A DNA stretch of 35,832 nt, taken from positions 1-35,832 of the forward strand of contig JASMKO010000023.1 in NCBI GenBank assembly GCA_030749225.1, in the 5' to 3' direction. The position numbers and the translations under genes were made by a program. The stretch comes from Verrucomicrobiota bacterium. GTDB lineage: Bacteria > Verrucomicrobiota > Verrucomicrobiia > Limisphaerales > UBA1096. This document shows, one piece after another, positions 14,915-24,252 of this stretch (the first letter of the stretch is position 1; each line of letters starts with the position of its first letter). The notes beneath the pieces are model-generated. The model was not told the origin of the DNA. It made no database searches and saw only the letters and a program-made list of their open reading frames with translations.

Positions 14915-16323
14915 ACGCCTTCTCCAAACGCGGCTACCGGCTCGGGCAGTTCGCGGGCGATTTCCTCCAGCCGATAGCCGAAACCGGGGCCGGTGAGCGT
15001 GCTCAAATCAACCTGCCCATTGCGTCGCCGGTAAATCTCCCGGTGGATCGCAGCTTCGGCCGCTGATGCATCGGGATAAAACTGCATGCTGTTCGTCTCG
15101 ACGCCCATGATTGTGCCGACATGTGCGGCCAATTGCATGTGCGGAATCTGCGCCAGCATCGGGTTGGTGAGGTCCTGCACCATCAGCGTCATGCCGTGCG
15201 CCTTGGCCCAGCAGGCGCTGAGGATGGCGCCTGTCTGGGTCTTGCAGGTCTTAAGCGCGACGCCGCTCCAACCCAGCTCGCGCCCGAGGCGGATCAATTT
15301 CCAGTCGTGCGCGCTCTCGTCGAGGAACAGCGGCTTGCGGGCGGAGACGCTATGCACGTCGATGCGGTGCGTCCCCAGTTCGTAGGGGAACGGCTGTTCG
15401 ACGTAGAGGATCATCCCGTAAAGGCGCGGCTGCTCCGCGATGAGCCGGTCAAGAATCTCGTTGACATACCCGGGGTCGGTGACGGTGCAGTTGAAATCGG
15501 CGGTCAACCAAAGCACTCCATGCTCGACGGCGATCACGCCGACCTTGGCTAGGCGCGCGTAGTCCCACTCGGCGTCGTTTCCGCGTAGCTTGACCTTGAG
15601 GCAGATGAGTCCGTCGGTGCGAATCCAGTCGGCGAGCATCACCGGGTGGCTGTCGTCTGGCTCGTCTCCGGTCAACTCGCTTTCATCGAGCGGGTCAAGC
15701 CCGCCGACGAGGTGCCACGCTGGCATCGTCGCCGGCGGATTGGCGTCGAGAAAGTCACCGGGGAAACGGCCCGCGAACTCAACCCCGGAGCCGTTGGCCG
15801 GCTCGAGGAATTGGCCCAAGTCGCTGCTGAGAAATTCCGCCTTGTAGGTTTCGTAAGTCCGCCGGCCAAGCGCTTGGCCAAACGCGTCGTGCAGCGCGAT
15901 ATCGAAGGGCGAGCAGCACACCAGCGCGGCAAGCCACGGCATCGGCTCGCCGGCGGGGCAGTTTGCGTTGAAGGCTTCGAGCAGCCCAGGCAATTCGGTT
16001 TGCTGGAAGTCGTGCCCCAGTTCCAGCGGGTGGCCCAGCACGTCGAACGCCGCCCACGCCTTGGCCAAGCGGATGCAGAACTGCTTCAGTGCCTGATGGC
16101 GCGGCTCGTAGGGCAGGGCGCTGGGCCAAACCCACTGGACGCTGAGCGGTGTTTCGCCCCAGCCGGCGGCAGCGCTACCGTTGGCCAGGCGGATGGTGAG
16201 TCGCACCCGGGCGCAGGTGACGTGGGTGAGGGTTTCGGGGCCAAATTTGAGCGGCAAGCGGGTTTCGACCGGCAGGAAAAACAGCTCGGCGGCGGCGATG
16301 CGTATGTCCGTCGGCTTCGCCAT
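14911..16323 (-). CDS. Enolase-superfamily enzyme (mandelate racemase/muconate lactonizing type)
   Basis: A 470-residue enzyme of the enolase superfamily, which abstracts a proton alpha to a carboxylate using a divalent metal. The catalytic pattern is complete: KxK at 243/245 (LKVKLRG), metal ligands Asp276 (LTADFN), Glu309 (YVEQPF) and Asp335/Glu336 (FLDESAHD), then a second Lys at 358/361 (ALKTCKT). It is longer than most members (about 370-400), with an extra segment around residues 165-235. The substrate cannot be assigned; dipeptide epimerase, MenC-like or acid-sugar dehydratase roles are all open. The ATG at 16323 shares its A with the mlaD stop (TGATG); a TTG at 16326 is also possible. 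It overlaps lpxB by 4 bp. Repeat copies at 15864-15881 (FGQALGRR) and 16060-16069 (RLAKAW) lie within it. Confidence 0.88.
   Translation of the reverse strand: MAKPTDIRIAAAELFFLPVETRLPLKFGPETLTHVTCARVRLTIRLANGSAAAGWGETPLSVQWVWPSALPYEPRHQALKQFCIRLAKAWAAFDVLGHPLELGHDFQQTELPGLLEAFNANCPAGEPMPWLAALVCCSPFDIALHDAFGQALGRRTYETYKAEFLSSDLGQFLEPANGSGVEFAGRFPGDFLDANPPATMPAWHLVGGLDPLDESELTGDEPDDSHPVMLADWIRTDGLICLKVKLRGNDAEWDYARLAKVGVIAVEHGVLWLTADFNCTVTDPGYVNEILDRLIAEQPRLYGMILYVEQPFPYELGTHRIDVHSVSARKPLFLDESAHDWKLIRLGRELGWSGVALKTCKTQTGAILSACWAKAHGMTLMVQDLTNPMLAQIPHMQLAAHVGTIMGVETNSMQFYPDASAAEAAIHREIYRRRNGQVDLSTLTGPGFGYRLEEIARELPEPVAAFGEGV
15864..15881. repeat. Palindromic repeat pair in enolase-superfamily gene
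   Basis: Includes the same 16-bp palindrome GGCCAAGCGCTTGGCC (15864-15879) as in the SDR and cytochrome genes, plus an adjoining AA that completes one TTGGCCAA core. It encodes FGQALGRR on the minus strand. Confidence 0.8.
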
Positions 16324-17312
16324 CAACGGCGGTTTCGGCCGCCGGCCGGCCTGGGTTTCGTTGACTTGGCGTCGTCCTGTTCTTTTGTTTTATCCCGAAA
16401 GAGGATGCCCCAAAGGCCGCCTTTGTTGAGCTTGGTGCTGACTTCGACGAGGTTGCTAGAGAGGGAGGAGAGGTTGCTGGCCAATTCCTCGTCGTTGAAC
16501 AGTTTGCCGGCAAGGCCTTCACCCCGCTCGGCGGAGGCTACGAGGTTGCGGAGCGACTCGGTGGTTTGGCGGATGTTGTCCAGGGACTCGTCGATGACCA
16601 CACGGTTGGTGGCGACGAGGCTCTGCATATCGCCGCCGGCAGCCTTGAGTTGCTCGGAAAACGCGACGACGTTGTTGACTGCGTCCTGGATTGGCGGCGT
16701 GTTGGTAGTGATGAGTCGGTCGACGTTGGCGATGGTGTCGGTGGTTTTGGCGGAAATCTCGCGGAGATTGCTGAGCCCGGCGGCGAGGTTGGTGAGGGTA
16801 TGCTCATCGAGCAGCTTGCTATCAATGCGTTTCACAATGTTGGTTATCTGCGTGGCGACAATCTTGAGTTCATCAATGAGATCGGTCGCCGAGCGGGCGG
16901 TTCGGACTAGGTCGAACGATTCCTGGCAGACCACGTCGTCCCCGTTCTTGAGCGGCGGTAGCTTGTTTGCGCCGGGGATGACGCCGATGTATTTGTCGCC
17001 GAGAAATCCGGCGGTCTCGATGAAGAACTTGGCGTCGGCGCGAATCTGGTGCTCGGCCTTGATCTTGGCGTCGAGTGTGACAGTGTAGTTGTCGGTGTCT
17101 AGAGTGATCGCGCTGATCTTGCCAACCGGCACGCCGGCCATCATTACCACGGCATTTTTCACGATGCCATCGACGTTCTTGGTCTTGAGATGGATCGTGT
17201 AGGTCTCGGTGAAGGGGTTGGTGCCCTTGGAGAAGTTGATGACCAGCGCGGCCGCCAGCACCAGCGAGATGGTTAGGAACAGGCCGACTTTCCATTCTGT
17301 TTTTGCTCTCAT
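16323..17312 (-). CDS. mlaD: MCE/MlaD-family phospholipid transport protein
   Basis: A 329-residue protein with an N-terminal membrane anchor (about 9-26, VGLFLTISLVLAAALVINF) and a periplasmic MCE domain (residues about 37-115; NVDGIVKNAVVMMAGVPVGKI and AGFLGDKYIGVIPG are diagnostic), followed by a long helical region to about 300. MCE proteins form hexameric rings that carry phospholipids between the inner and outer membranes with an ABC engine. The gene starts 2 bp after mlaF and shares a base with the following gene, giving the order mlaE-mlaF-mlaD. The helical tail is longer than in E. coli MlaD (about 180 residues) and more like the longer forms that may span the periplasm. No mlaC or mlaB is present in the window. 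Confidence 0.9.
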   Translation of the reverse strand: MRAKTEWKVGLFLTISLVLAAALVINFSKGTNPFTETYTIHLKTKNVDGIVKNAVVMMAGVPVGKISAITLDTDNYTVTLDAKIKAEHQIRADAKFFIETAGFLGDKYIGVIPGANKLPPLKNGDDVVCQESFDLVRTARSATDLIDELKIVATQITNIVKRIDSKLLDEHTLTNLAAGLSNLREISAKTTDTIANVDRLITTNTPPIQDAVNNVVAFSEQLKAAGGDMQSLVATNRVVIDESLDNIRQTTESLRNLVASAERGEGLAGKLFNDEELASNLSSLSSNLVEVSTKLNKGGLWGILFRDKTKEQDDAKSTKPRPAGGRNRR

Positions 17313-17314
17313 TT

Positions 17315-18061
17315 CTAGAACTCCAAATCCTTGGGATCGGCGATCCCGTTAACAAACTTGTGAACAATTGGGTCAGTGGAATTGAAAATTTCCTCCGGCG
17401 TGCCGTTGGCGTGGATGCGGCCATGGTGCAGCAGCATCACACGGTTGCCGACGCGGCGCATGCTGCGGGTGTCATGCGTGACGACGATGGTTGTGCATTT
17501 CAATTGGTCGCGCATCTTGATGACGAGCTGATCAATACTGTCGGCCACGACCGGATCTAGCCCCGTCGTCGGCTCGTCGTAAAGGATGATCTCCGGCTTG
17601 TAAACAATGGCCCGTGCCAGTCCGACGCGCTTTTTCATGCCGCCGGACAACTCAGCAGGTTTCTTGGCCTGCGTGCCGCCGAGATCCACCAACTCAAGGG
17701 CGTCTGCGACGGTTTCCCGGATGGCCGCCGGGGGCATTGTTTGCTCGCGGTCTAGGAGGAAGCCGACGTTTTCCTCGACGGTCAGCGAGTCGAACAATGC
17801 GGAGCCTTGGAAGAGCATGCCAAACTTGCGGCGCACCTTGATGAGCTCTCGTTCAGAGAGGTCGGCGATGCCTTGACCGTCGATTTTTACGTCGCCCTTG
17901 TCCGGTTGCACGAGGCCGATGATGTGCCGGAGTAGCACGCTTTTGCCACAGCCGCTACCGCCGATGATGACAAGCGATTCGCCCTCGTCAATCCGTAGAT
18001 CCACCCCGCACAGCACCTGCTGTTGCCCGAAACTCTTGTGCAGTTGGCTGACTTCGATCAT
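17315..18061 (-). CDS. mlaF: ABC transporter ATPase, MlaF type
   Basis: A 248-residue cytoplasmic ABC ATPase that powers the MCE lipid transporter. Walker A GGSGCGKS is at 34-41, the signature LSGGMKKR at 138-145 (Met-Lys-Lys is typical of MlaF), and Walker B IILYDEPT at about 158-165; the switch His is in VVTHD. The ATG at 18061 overlaps the mlaE stop by 4 bp. A much longer frame open upstream on this strand is a shadow of mlaE and is not used. Confidence 0.94.
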   Translation of the reverse strand: MIEVSQLHKSFGQQQVLCGVDLRIDEGESLVIIGGSGCGKSVLLRHIIGLVQPDKGDVKIDGQGIADLSERELIKVRRKFGMLFQGSALFDSLTVEENVGFLLDREQTMPPAAIRETVADALELVDLGGTQAKKPAELSGGMKKRVGLARAIVYKPEIILYDEPTTGLDPVVADSIDQLVIKMRDQLKCTTIVVTHDTRSMRRVGNRVMLLHHGRIHANGTPEEIFNSTDPIVHKFVNGIADPKDLEF

Positions 18062-18840
18062 TCCTGGTAAATCAGGAGCTTGTTCAGAACGAGTGTCACG
18101 AAAAAGTTGGACACCAGGATGCTGATGGAGGCGGCGACGACCGCCTCGGTAGTGGCCTTGCCGACGCCCTCGGCACCCTGACCGCAGTGCATCCCCTTGT
18201 GGCAGGCAACAGTTGCAATGATGCCAGCAAAGATGAACGCCTTGATTAATCCCATCCAGATGTCCACCGACCAGGTGTAGAACACCATGTTGTTCCACAG
18301 GAAGACTGGATCCAGCCCGAGCAGGTACACAGCCACCAGCATCCCTGACACCAGGCTGATGCCGATGGCCTCGGCGGTGAGCAGCGGCAGGGAAATGAAC
18401 ATGGCCAGCAGCCTTGGGGCCACGAGGTAGTCTACCGGGCTGGTGGCGAGGGTTCGAAGGGCGTCGATTTGCTCGGTCACTTTCATCGTGCCAAGCTGAG
18501 CGGCCATCGCGGCGCCGACGCGGCCGGCGATCATCAGGCTCGTAAGAACCGCCCCGAGTTCGCGAGCCATGGCTACGCTGACCACCGACATGACGGCGCT
18601 GTCCATCTTCACCTTGTGAAACTGGATGTAGAACTGCGCACACATCACCATGCCAGTGAACGCGCCGGTGAGCAAGACGACCGATTGGGACTTCACGCCG
18701 ATGAAGTGGATCTGCTCCACAAGATCCCGGAGACGGAAGCGCTTTGCGGCAATGGAGCGTAGTGCCTCCAGGAACAGGACAGTCACACGGCCTAAGCTGG
18801 CGAGCGCATCCTTGAGCGGGTTGTCGGCGGATCGGCCCAT
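18058..18840 (-). CDS. mlaE: MlaE-family lipid ABC transporter permease
   Basis: A 260-residue inner-membrane permease with five or so hydrophobic helices. The MlaE signature is clear: VLLTGAFTGMVMCAQ, then AVMSVVSVAMARELGAVLTSLMIAGRVGAAMAAQLGTMKVTEQIDAL, which forms the ATPase-coupling helix. It is first in the mlaE-mlaF-mlaD unit, which maintains outer-membrane lipid asymmetry or lipid supply in other bacteria. It starts 88 bp after the clpC stop; that gap holds a near-copy of the palindromic repeat (GCTTGGCCAGGC at 18904-18915) and no evident terminator. Confidence 0.93.
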   Translation of the reverse strand: MGRSADNPLKDALASLGRVTVLFLEALRSIAAKRFRLRDLVEQIHFIGVKSQSVVLLTGAFTGMVMCAQFYIQFHKVKMDSAVMSVVSVAMARELGAVLTSLMIAGRVGAAMAAQLGTMKVTEQIDALRTLATSPVDYLVAPRLLAMFISLPLLTAEAIGISLVSGMLVAVYLLGLDPVFLWNNMVFYTWSVDIWMGLIKAFIFAGIIATVACHKGMHCGQGAEGVGKATTEAVVAASISILVSNFFVTLVLNKLLIYQE

Positions 18841-18928
18841 CTACAGTCAGGCGCGTTGTACCAATCCGCCTTGCCGGTGGCGAGTCCGCAATATTCGTCG
18901 TGCCGCTTGGCCAGGCAGTGGACCGGGT

Positions 18929-21433
18929 CTAGCCCGAGACCTTGGTGTCGTCGTTCTTGGCTTCCGCCTGTTTTTGGGTGAAGACCAGCTTGTCGTCCTT
19001 GGCGGAGATGTTGATGGTCCCGCCCTCGCGCAGTTCGCCGCGGATGATCTCTTCGGCCATCGGATCCTCCAGGTATTTCTCGACGGCCCGGCGCATGGGG
19101 CGCGCGCCGTAAGTGGGGTCGTGGCCCTTGTCGAGCAGCAGGTCGCGGGCGGCCTTGTCCAGCCCGAAGTGGATGTCACGCTGGGCCAGGCGCTTCTCGA
19201 CCTTGGCCAGTTCGAGGTCAAGGATTTGCGTCAGTTCCTGCTTGCCCAGGGAGCGGAACACAACAATATCATCGAACCGATTAAGAAATTCGGGGCGGAA
19301 TACCTTTTTGGCCTCCTCGGTCAGGTTTTCTTTCATCCGCTCGTAGTCCTGCTCGTCGTCGGGGGCGCTGAAGCCCATGGTAGAACCTTTCTTGAGGCGG
19401 TCGGCGCCGACATTGGAGGTGAGCAGTATGATCGTGTTGCGGAAGTCTACTTGGCGGCCAAAGCTGTCGGTCAGTTTACCCTCCTCAAGAATCTGGAGGA
19501 GCATGTTCATGACGTCGGGGTGGGCTTTCTCGACTTCGTCGAACAACACGACGGAGTAGGGGTTGCGTCGTACTTTTTCAGTCAGCTGGCCACCTTCCTC
19601 ATAGCCGACGTAGCCTGGGGGTGAGCCGACCAAACGGGAGACGTTGAACTTCTCCATGTACTCGGACATATCAAGTTGCACGAGCGACTTGCTGTCGCCG
19701 AACATGTTCACGGCCAAGCTCTTGGCCAGCAGCGTCTTTCCGACCCCGGTCGGGCCGAGCATCATGAAGGCGCCGATCGGGCGCGCTGGATCCTTAAGGT
19801 CGGCACGGCTGCGGCGCAGCGCCTTGCAGAGCGTCTCGACGGCCAGGCTCTGGCCGATGACGATCTTGGAGATTTCCTTCTCCATCGAGAGCAGTTTCTG
19901 CACGTCGCCCTGTTCCATCCGCTTGAGCGGGATGCCCGTCCATTTGGCCACGACGTGCATGATGTCGTCCTCGTCCACCTTGACGCGGGCGTCTTCGTTG
20001 TTTTTCTTCCACTCGTTGAGGGTGCTCTCGAGTTTTTCCTTGGCCTTCTTCTCCTCGTCGCGCATGGAGGCGGCCTCCTCGAATTTCTGGTCCTTGATGG
20101 CCTTCTCCTTCTTGGTGCGGGTTTCCTCGATCGCGGACTCGAGGTTCTTGACTTCGGGCGGCCGGGTCATGGCCTTGATACGGGCGCGGGCGCCGGCCTC
20201 GTCCATGATGTCGATCGCCTTGTCCGGCAGGAAACGCCCAGTGATGTAGCGGTCGGAGAGCTTGACGGCGGTCGTGACGGCCTCGTCGGTCAAATCCATC
20301 TTATGGTGGTCCTCGTAGCGTGGGCGCAGGCCCTTGAGGATGTCGATGGCGTCGTCGATGGAGGGTGGCTCGACCTTGACGGACTGGAAACGACGTTCGA
20401 GGGCGGCGTCTTTCTCAATGTATTTGCGGTATTCATTGAGGGTCGTGGCGCCTACGCACTGCATCTCGCCCCGGCTCAGGGCCGGCTTGATGATGTTGGA
20501 GGCGTCCATGGTGCCCTCGGCGGAGCCTGCCCCGACGATGGTGTGCAACTCGTCGATGAACAGAATGATGTTTTTGGCCCGGCGGATCTCGTCCATCACC
20601 GCCTTGATGCGCTCCTCGAATTGACCACGGTACTTGGTGCCGGCGACCATCAGAGCGAGGTCGAGGGTGATGACGCGCTTGTCACGAAGGATTTCCGGCA
20701 CGTTGCCTTTGGCCACCTCCTGTGCCAGGCCCTCGACGATGGCGGTTTTGCCGACGCCGGCCTCGCCAAGCAGGACCGGGTTGTTCTTGGTACGGCGGCA
20801 GAGAACCTGAATGACGCGCTCGATCTCGTCGGCCCGGCCGATGACCGGATCCATCTCGCCCTTCCGGGCGATTTCTGTGAGGTCGCGGCCAAACGCCTTG
20901 AGCGCCGGTGTCTTGACCTGTTTCTTGTTGCCGTCGGATTCTTCTTCCTCCACACCGGCGGCGACGCTGTCATCGCCCTCGAAGTTCGGGTCCAGCTCGT
21001 GCAGGATTTCCTGGCGGCATTGGTCGATGTCGATGTCGAGATTCTTCAGCACGCGCGCCGCGACGCCTTCGCCTTCGCGGAGTAGGCCCAGCAGGATGTG
21101 CTCGGTGCCGACGTAGGTGTGGTGCAGCGCCTTGGCTTCTTTCTTGGACAGCTCGAGCACCTTCTTGACGCGGGGTGTGTATGGGATGTTGCCGGCCAGT
21201 TTCTGGTCCGGGCCGGTGCCGACCTGTTTCTCGACCTCGAGGCGCACGGTTTCGAGGTCGAGGCCCATTTTCTGGAGGACATTGACGGCAACCCCTTGGC
21301 CCAGGTTGATCAGGCCCAGTAGCAGGTGCTCGGTTCCCACAAAGCTGTGGTTGAACCGGTCGGCTTCCTTGCGCGCCAGCGCCAGCACCTGCTGGGCTCG
21401 CGGGGTGAAGTTGTTCATTGACTCGTCACTCAT
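18929..21433 (-). CDS. clpC: ATP-dependent Clp protease ATP-binding subunit ClpC
   Basis: An 834-residue AAA+ unfoldase with two ATPase domains. Two Clp-N repeats occupy residues about 10-150 ([19 protein letters not shown] and [10 protein letters not shown], then [13 protein letters not shown]). The first Walker A GEAGVGKT is near 222, a UVR-type coiled region ([18 protein letters not shown]) near 450-470 marks ClpC rather than ClpB, and the second Walker A GPTGVGKT is near 560. It works with ClpP and with McsB, which marks substrates by arginine phosphorylation in Firmicutes. ATG 21433 is chosen over an upstream in-frame extension to 21511; the ATG at 21418 (MNNFTPRAQ) is also possible. Upstream lie mcsB and mcsA in the same direction. 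No palindromic repeat core occurs in the coding region. Confidence 0.95.
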   Translation of the reverse strand: MSDESMNNFTPRAQQVLALARKEADRFNHSFVGTEHLLLGLINLGQGVAVNVLQKMGLDLETVRLEVEKQVGTGPDQKLAGNIPYTPRVKKVLELSKKEAKALHHTYVGTEHILLGLLREGEGVAARVLKNLDIDIDQCRQEILHELDPNFEGDDSVAAGVEEEESDGNKKQVKTPALKAFGRDLTEIARKGEMDPVIGRADEIERVIQVLCRRTKNNPVLLGEAGVGKTAIVEGLAQEVAKGNVPEILRDKRVITLDLALMVAGTKYRGQFEERIKAVMDEIRRAKNIILFIDELHTIVGAGSAEGTMDASNIIKPALSRGEMQCVGATTLNEYRKYIEKDAALERRFQSVKVEPPSIDDAIDILKGLRPRYEDHHKMDLTDEAVTTAVKLSDRYITGRFLPDKAIDIMDEAGARARIKAMTRPPEVKNLESAIEETRTKKEKAIKDQKFEEAASMRDEEKKAKEKLESTLNEWKKNNEDARVKVDEDDIMHVVAKWTGIPLKRMEQGDVQKLLSMEKEISKIVIGQSLAVETLCKALRRSRADLKDPARPIGAFMMLGPTGVGKTLLAKSLAVNMFGDSKSLVQLDMSEYMEKFNVSRLVGSPPGYVGYEEGGQLTEKVRRNPYSVVLFDEVEKAHPDVMNMLLQILEEGKLTDSFGRQVDFRNTIILLTSNVGADRLKKGSTMGFSAPDDEQDYERMKENLTEEAKKVFRPEFLNRFDDIVVFRSLGKQELTQILDLELAKVEKRLAQRDIHFGLDKAARDLLLDKGHDPTYGARPMRRAVEKYLEDPMAEEIIRGELREGGTINISAKDDKLVFTQKQAEAKNDDTKVSG

Positions 21434-21502
21434 ACCAAAAAACCTTGCCCACCATGACCGCTCCGGGGAGCTTTGTCCAGCTTGGGGATGGCCGCGGTTG
21501 AG

Positions 21503-21512
21503 CTTGGCCAAG
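21503..21512. repeat. Palindromic repeat in the mcsB-clpC gap
   Basis: A CTTGGCCAAG copy (GCTTGGCCAAGC at 21502-21513) in the 87-bp space between mcsB and clpC. Confidence 0.85.
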
Positions 21513-21520
21513 CGCTGGGT

Positions 21521-22621
21521 TTATTCGCCATTTTCTTTTGATTTCCCTGGTTTCGGCATAGCCGGGCGGTTCACTTTCATCAGTCGGTCTCGTAGGAGGT
21601 CGGCCCGGAGGATGTCCCGCTTCTCAGCGGAGAGTTTGCCTGTCCGGGTATTCTGCAGATGCGCCGGTTGGGTGATGATGAACAACTCCTCAATCAACGC
21701 AGCTCGGCTGCCAGGGAAGAGGCCCAGGTCGATGCCCAGCCGCAAAAGGGAAAGCAGGTTCATCGTCTCTTTGGAGGAGATGCTGTGGGAGTTGGCCAGG
21801 ATGCCGTAGGCACGGCCGATGTGGTTGTAGACCATCTTCGGCTTGTTCTCGAGGAGCTTGGCCCGGGCGTTCTCCTCGTGGTCGATGATCTGCAGCAGCA
21901 CTTTGTTGAGCCGCTCGACGATGTCCGACTCGGTTTCGCCGAGGGTCATCTGGTTCGAGACCTGGAAGACGTTGCCCAGCGCCTCGGTGCCCTCGCCATG
22001 CAGGCCGCGCACGGCCAAACCCAGCTTGTTGACCGCCTGGATGATCTGGTTGATCTGCTCTCCCAACACCAGCCCGGGCAGGTGGAGCATCGCGCTCACG
22101 CGGATGCCGGTGCCGAGGTTGGTGGGGCAGGCGGTCAGGTAGCCGCGCCGCTTGCAGAAGGCAAAGTCGAGGGTAGACTCCAGCGCCGTGTCGAGTCGGT
22201 CGATCGCCTTCCAGGCATGGTCCACCTGCAGTCCGGGCAGCAGGGCCTGCATGCGGAGGTGATCCTCCTCGTTGATCATCACGCACAAGGCTTCGTCGCG
22301 GCTGAGCACCATGCCGCTGCCGGCCGACTTGGCGGCGTGTTCGCGGCTGATGAAGTGTCGCTCGACGAGGAGCTGTTTGTCCAGCGTGGACAAATCCTCC
22401 ATGCCGGTATGAAAGCCATCCCGCATCGGCTCTACCTCCATCACATTGTCGCGAATGTGCGTGAAGGTCTCGACGCGAACCGATTTTTTCGACCAGCCCG
22501 GGAATGGCGTGGCAGCCAGGTTGCGGGCCAGGCGCACGCGGCTGGAGAGCACGATCTTGTTGGAAGGCCCCTCGCGGTCGGCTGCCTCCGCCGGCTTGGA
22601 CAGGATGTCTTGAATCTTCAT
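21521..22621 (-). CDS. mcsB: Protein-arginine kinase McsB
   Basis: A 366-residue phosphagen-kinase-fold enzyme that phosphorylates arginine side chains in proteins and so targets them to ClpCP in Bacillus. Landmarks are VLSSRVRLARNLAATPFPGW, the CVMINEEDHLRMQ segment, the GYLTACPTNLGTGIRVSAMLHLPGL active-site stretch with its conserved Cys, VRGLHGEGTEALGNVFQVSNQ, and the C-terminal SSKETMNLLSLLRLGIDLG. The length agrees with Firmicutes McsB (about 360). It starts 3 bp after mcsA and is followed by clpC, the same order as in the Bacillus operon but without a ctsR repressor gene. Confidence 0.94.
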   Translation of the reverse strand: MKIQDILSKPAEAADREGPSNKIVLSSRVRLARNLAATPFPGWSKKSVRVETFTHIRDNVMEVEPMRDGFHTGMEDLSTLDKQLLVERHFISREHAAKSAGSGMVLSRDEALCVMINEEDHLRMQALLPGLQVDHAWKAIDRLDTALESTLDFAFCKRRGYLTACPTNLGTGIRVSAMLHLPGLVLGEQINQIIQAVNKLGLAVRGLHGEGTEALGNVFQVSNQMTLGETESDIVERLNKVLLQIIDHEENARAKLLENKPKMVYNHIGRAYGILANSHSISSKETMNLLSLLRLGIDLGLFPGSRAALIEELFIITQPAHLQNTRTGKLSAEKRDILRADLLRDRLMKVNRPAMPKPGKSKENGE

Positions 22622-22624
22622 CGC

Positions 22625-23131
22625 TCAGCCCACCTTGGTCTCGGAGAAATCCGACTTCACCCGGGAGATCTCATCGCGCAACTGCGCCGCCTTTTCGTAA
22701 TCTTCCTTGGCCACTGCCTTGTCGAGCTTGGCCTGCAGGGAGTGGAGCCGATCCACATACACCTTGGTCTGCTGCCAAACCGCCGGCGCCTTGCCGGTGT
22801 GACGTGTGCCCTTGTGCATGCTCTTGAGAAGACCCTCCACCCCTTCCTCAAAATGGTCGTAACAGTCCGCGCAGCCGAGCCGGCCGGTCTTCTTGAAATC
22901 CGCCTGGCTGAAACCGCACTGGGGGCATTTCTCCTTCGTTGCGTCGGACTCCTCCATCTCCTGGGAGGCGCCTAGCCCCAGCAGAAGGTCGGCCAGCGAG
23001 AATCCGGCCGGGTCGTCCACGCCCTTGGCCTTCGAGCAGCCCTCACACAGGTCGATCTTCTTGGTCTTGCCCTCGACCATCTGGGTCAGGTGAACCGTCG
23101 CTTCCTTTTCCTTGCAAATATCGCAGAGCAT
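22625..23131 (-). CDS. mcsA: McsA-like zinc protein, activator of McsB
   Basis: A 168-residue cytosolic protein with four CxxC pairs: C3/C6, C29/C32, C69/C72 and C87/C90, which likely bind two zinc ions, and a C-terminal UVR domain (about 130-160: LDKAVAKEDYEKAAQLRDEISRVK). This layout is that of McsA, which activates the McsB arginine kinase and helps couple it to ClpC. The ATG at 23131 is chosen because it begins directly at the first CxxC (MLCDIC); the frame extends to 23203 but those residues look non-coding. It opens the mcsA-mcsB-clpC run. Confidence 0.92.
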   Translation of the reverse strand: MLCDICKEKEATVHLTQMVEGKTKKIDLCEGCSKAKGVDDPAGFSLADLLLGLGASQEMEESDATKEKCPQCGFSQADFKKTGRLGCADCYDHFEEGVEGLLKSMHKGTRHTGKAPAVWQQTKVYVDRLHSLQAKLDKAVAKEDYEKAAQLRDEISRVKSDFSETKVG

Positions 23132-23233
23132 TTGTCCGGACAATGATGGGTGTCGTCGCGCGGAGGATAGGCGGTTTAACCGTGCAACAACAGGAATGAA
23201 CATAGCACGAAACCTGCCAGAATAAAAGGCCGA

Positions 23234-23254
23234 AGCGGGTAAATTGCTCCCGCT
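23234..23254 (-). terminator. Weak candidate terminator after the aminotransferase gene
   Basis: A 6-bp stem (AGCGGG/CCCGCT) with a 9-nt loop, followed on the minus strand by TCGGCCTTTTATT. It lies in the 168-bp gap between the aminotransferase and mcsA, a region which otherwise holds only degenerate palindromic repeat pieces. Confidence 0.35.
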
Positions 23255-23299
23255 GTTGACTTGGTCAATCGCTTGGCAAGGCGGCGCGGTGGGCCGGTG

Positions 23300-24175
23300 T
23301 TAGCGCCGGGCGATCGGCTCGCCTGAGACCTTGGTCAGTTCCTGGTACGCCTTGACCACCTTTTTGGTGACCGTCCCCGGTTTGCCGTTGCCGATAACGC
23401 GCTGGTCAATCTTCACCACCGGCACGATCTCCGCGCCAGTACCGGTGAGGAAACATTCGTCCGCATTGTACAGGTCGTACCGGGTCATGTTCGGCTCGGC
23501 GGTGGGGATGCCCAGTGCGGCCACCAGGTCGATCGCGGTACTGCGCGTGATGCCGTGCAGGGCTCCGGACGAGAGCGGCGGGGTGAACATCTGCCCGTCC
23601 TTGAGGATGAAAATATTGTCGCCGGTACACTCGGCCACGTAGCCCTCTGCGTTAAGCATGATCGCCTCCTCGTACCCGGCTGTGTTCGCCTCGATCTTGG
23701 CCAGGATGTTGTTGAGATAGTTCAGCGACTTTATAGCCGGGTTAACCGCGTTGTGATGGTTGCGCGTTGTTGCTACCGTCACGATCTCCATCCCTTTTTT
23801 GTACAGGCTAGGCGGGTAGAGTTGGATCTTGCCGGCGATGATGATCACCTGCGGGTCGGAACAACGGTTGGGGTTTAGGCCCAGTGTGCCGTGGCCGCGT
23901 GTCACGACTAGCCGGATGTAGCCGTTGTTGAGCTTGTTGCGGCGGCAGGTCGCGAGTGTGGCCTCCATCAACTCCGCATGCGTCATCGGCAGGTCGAGCA
24001 TGATTGCTCTGGCTGAGCAGAACAACCGGTCGATGTGCTCTTTCAGCTTGAACACACGGCCGTGATACACGCGGATGCCCTCGAACACGCCGTCGCCATA
24101 AAGCAGTCCGTGGTCGAACACCGACACCTTCGCGTTTTGCTCACTGTAAAATTTGCCGTTGATGTAAACCTTCAT
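23300..24175 (-). CDS. ilvE: Branched-chain amino acid aminotransferase (class IV)
   Basis: A 291-residue fold-type IV PLP aminotransferase that makes or breaks down leucine, isoleucine and valine with 2-oxoglutarate/glutamate. Landmarks are the N-terminal DHGLLYGDGVFEGIRVY, the PLP-binding Lys149 in NPAIKSLNYLNN, the conserved Glu182 in EGYVAECTGDNIF, and the HGITRS and TGTGAEIVPV segments that bind the cofactor phosphate. D-amino-acid aminotransferase and ADC lyase share the fold; the YxNG start and the NPAIKSLNYLNNILAK block favour a branched-chain enzyme. The ATG at 24175 fits the family; an upstream frame to 24229 would read through a degenerate copy of the palindromic repeat. It is first in the long minus-strand run. 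Confidence 0.9.
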   Translation of the reverse strand: MKVYINGKFYSEQNAKVSVFDHGLLYGDGVFEGIRVYHGRVFKLKEHIDRLFCSARAIMLDLPMTHAELMEATLATCRRNKLNNGYIRLVVTRGHGTLGLNPNRCSDPQVIIIAGKIQLYPPSLYKKGMEIVTVATTRNHHNAVNPAIKSLNYLNNILAKIEANTAGYEEAIMLNAEGYVAECTGDNIFILKDGQMFTPPLSSGALHGITRSTAIDLVAALGIPTAEPNMTRYDLYNADECFLTGTGAEIVPVVKIDQRVIGNGKPGTVTKKVVKAYQELTKVSGEPIARR

Positions 24176-24252
24176 TCCCGAAAGCGGCGGGAAACCTACG
24201 GGAACCCACCCCCGCTTGGCAAGGCGCACGGGAAGCCAGCACCCGGTTTTGC

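Noticed and set aside
15646-17088. 480-codon plus-strand frame across the enolase-superfamily and mlaD genes
   Set aside because: It spans two clear minus-strand genes in a shadow frame; composition is unlike a protein.
19676-21085. 469-codon plus-strand frame opposite clpC
   Set aside because: Shadow of the strongly conserved clpC sequence.
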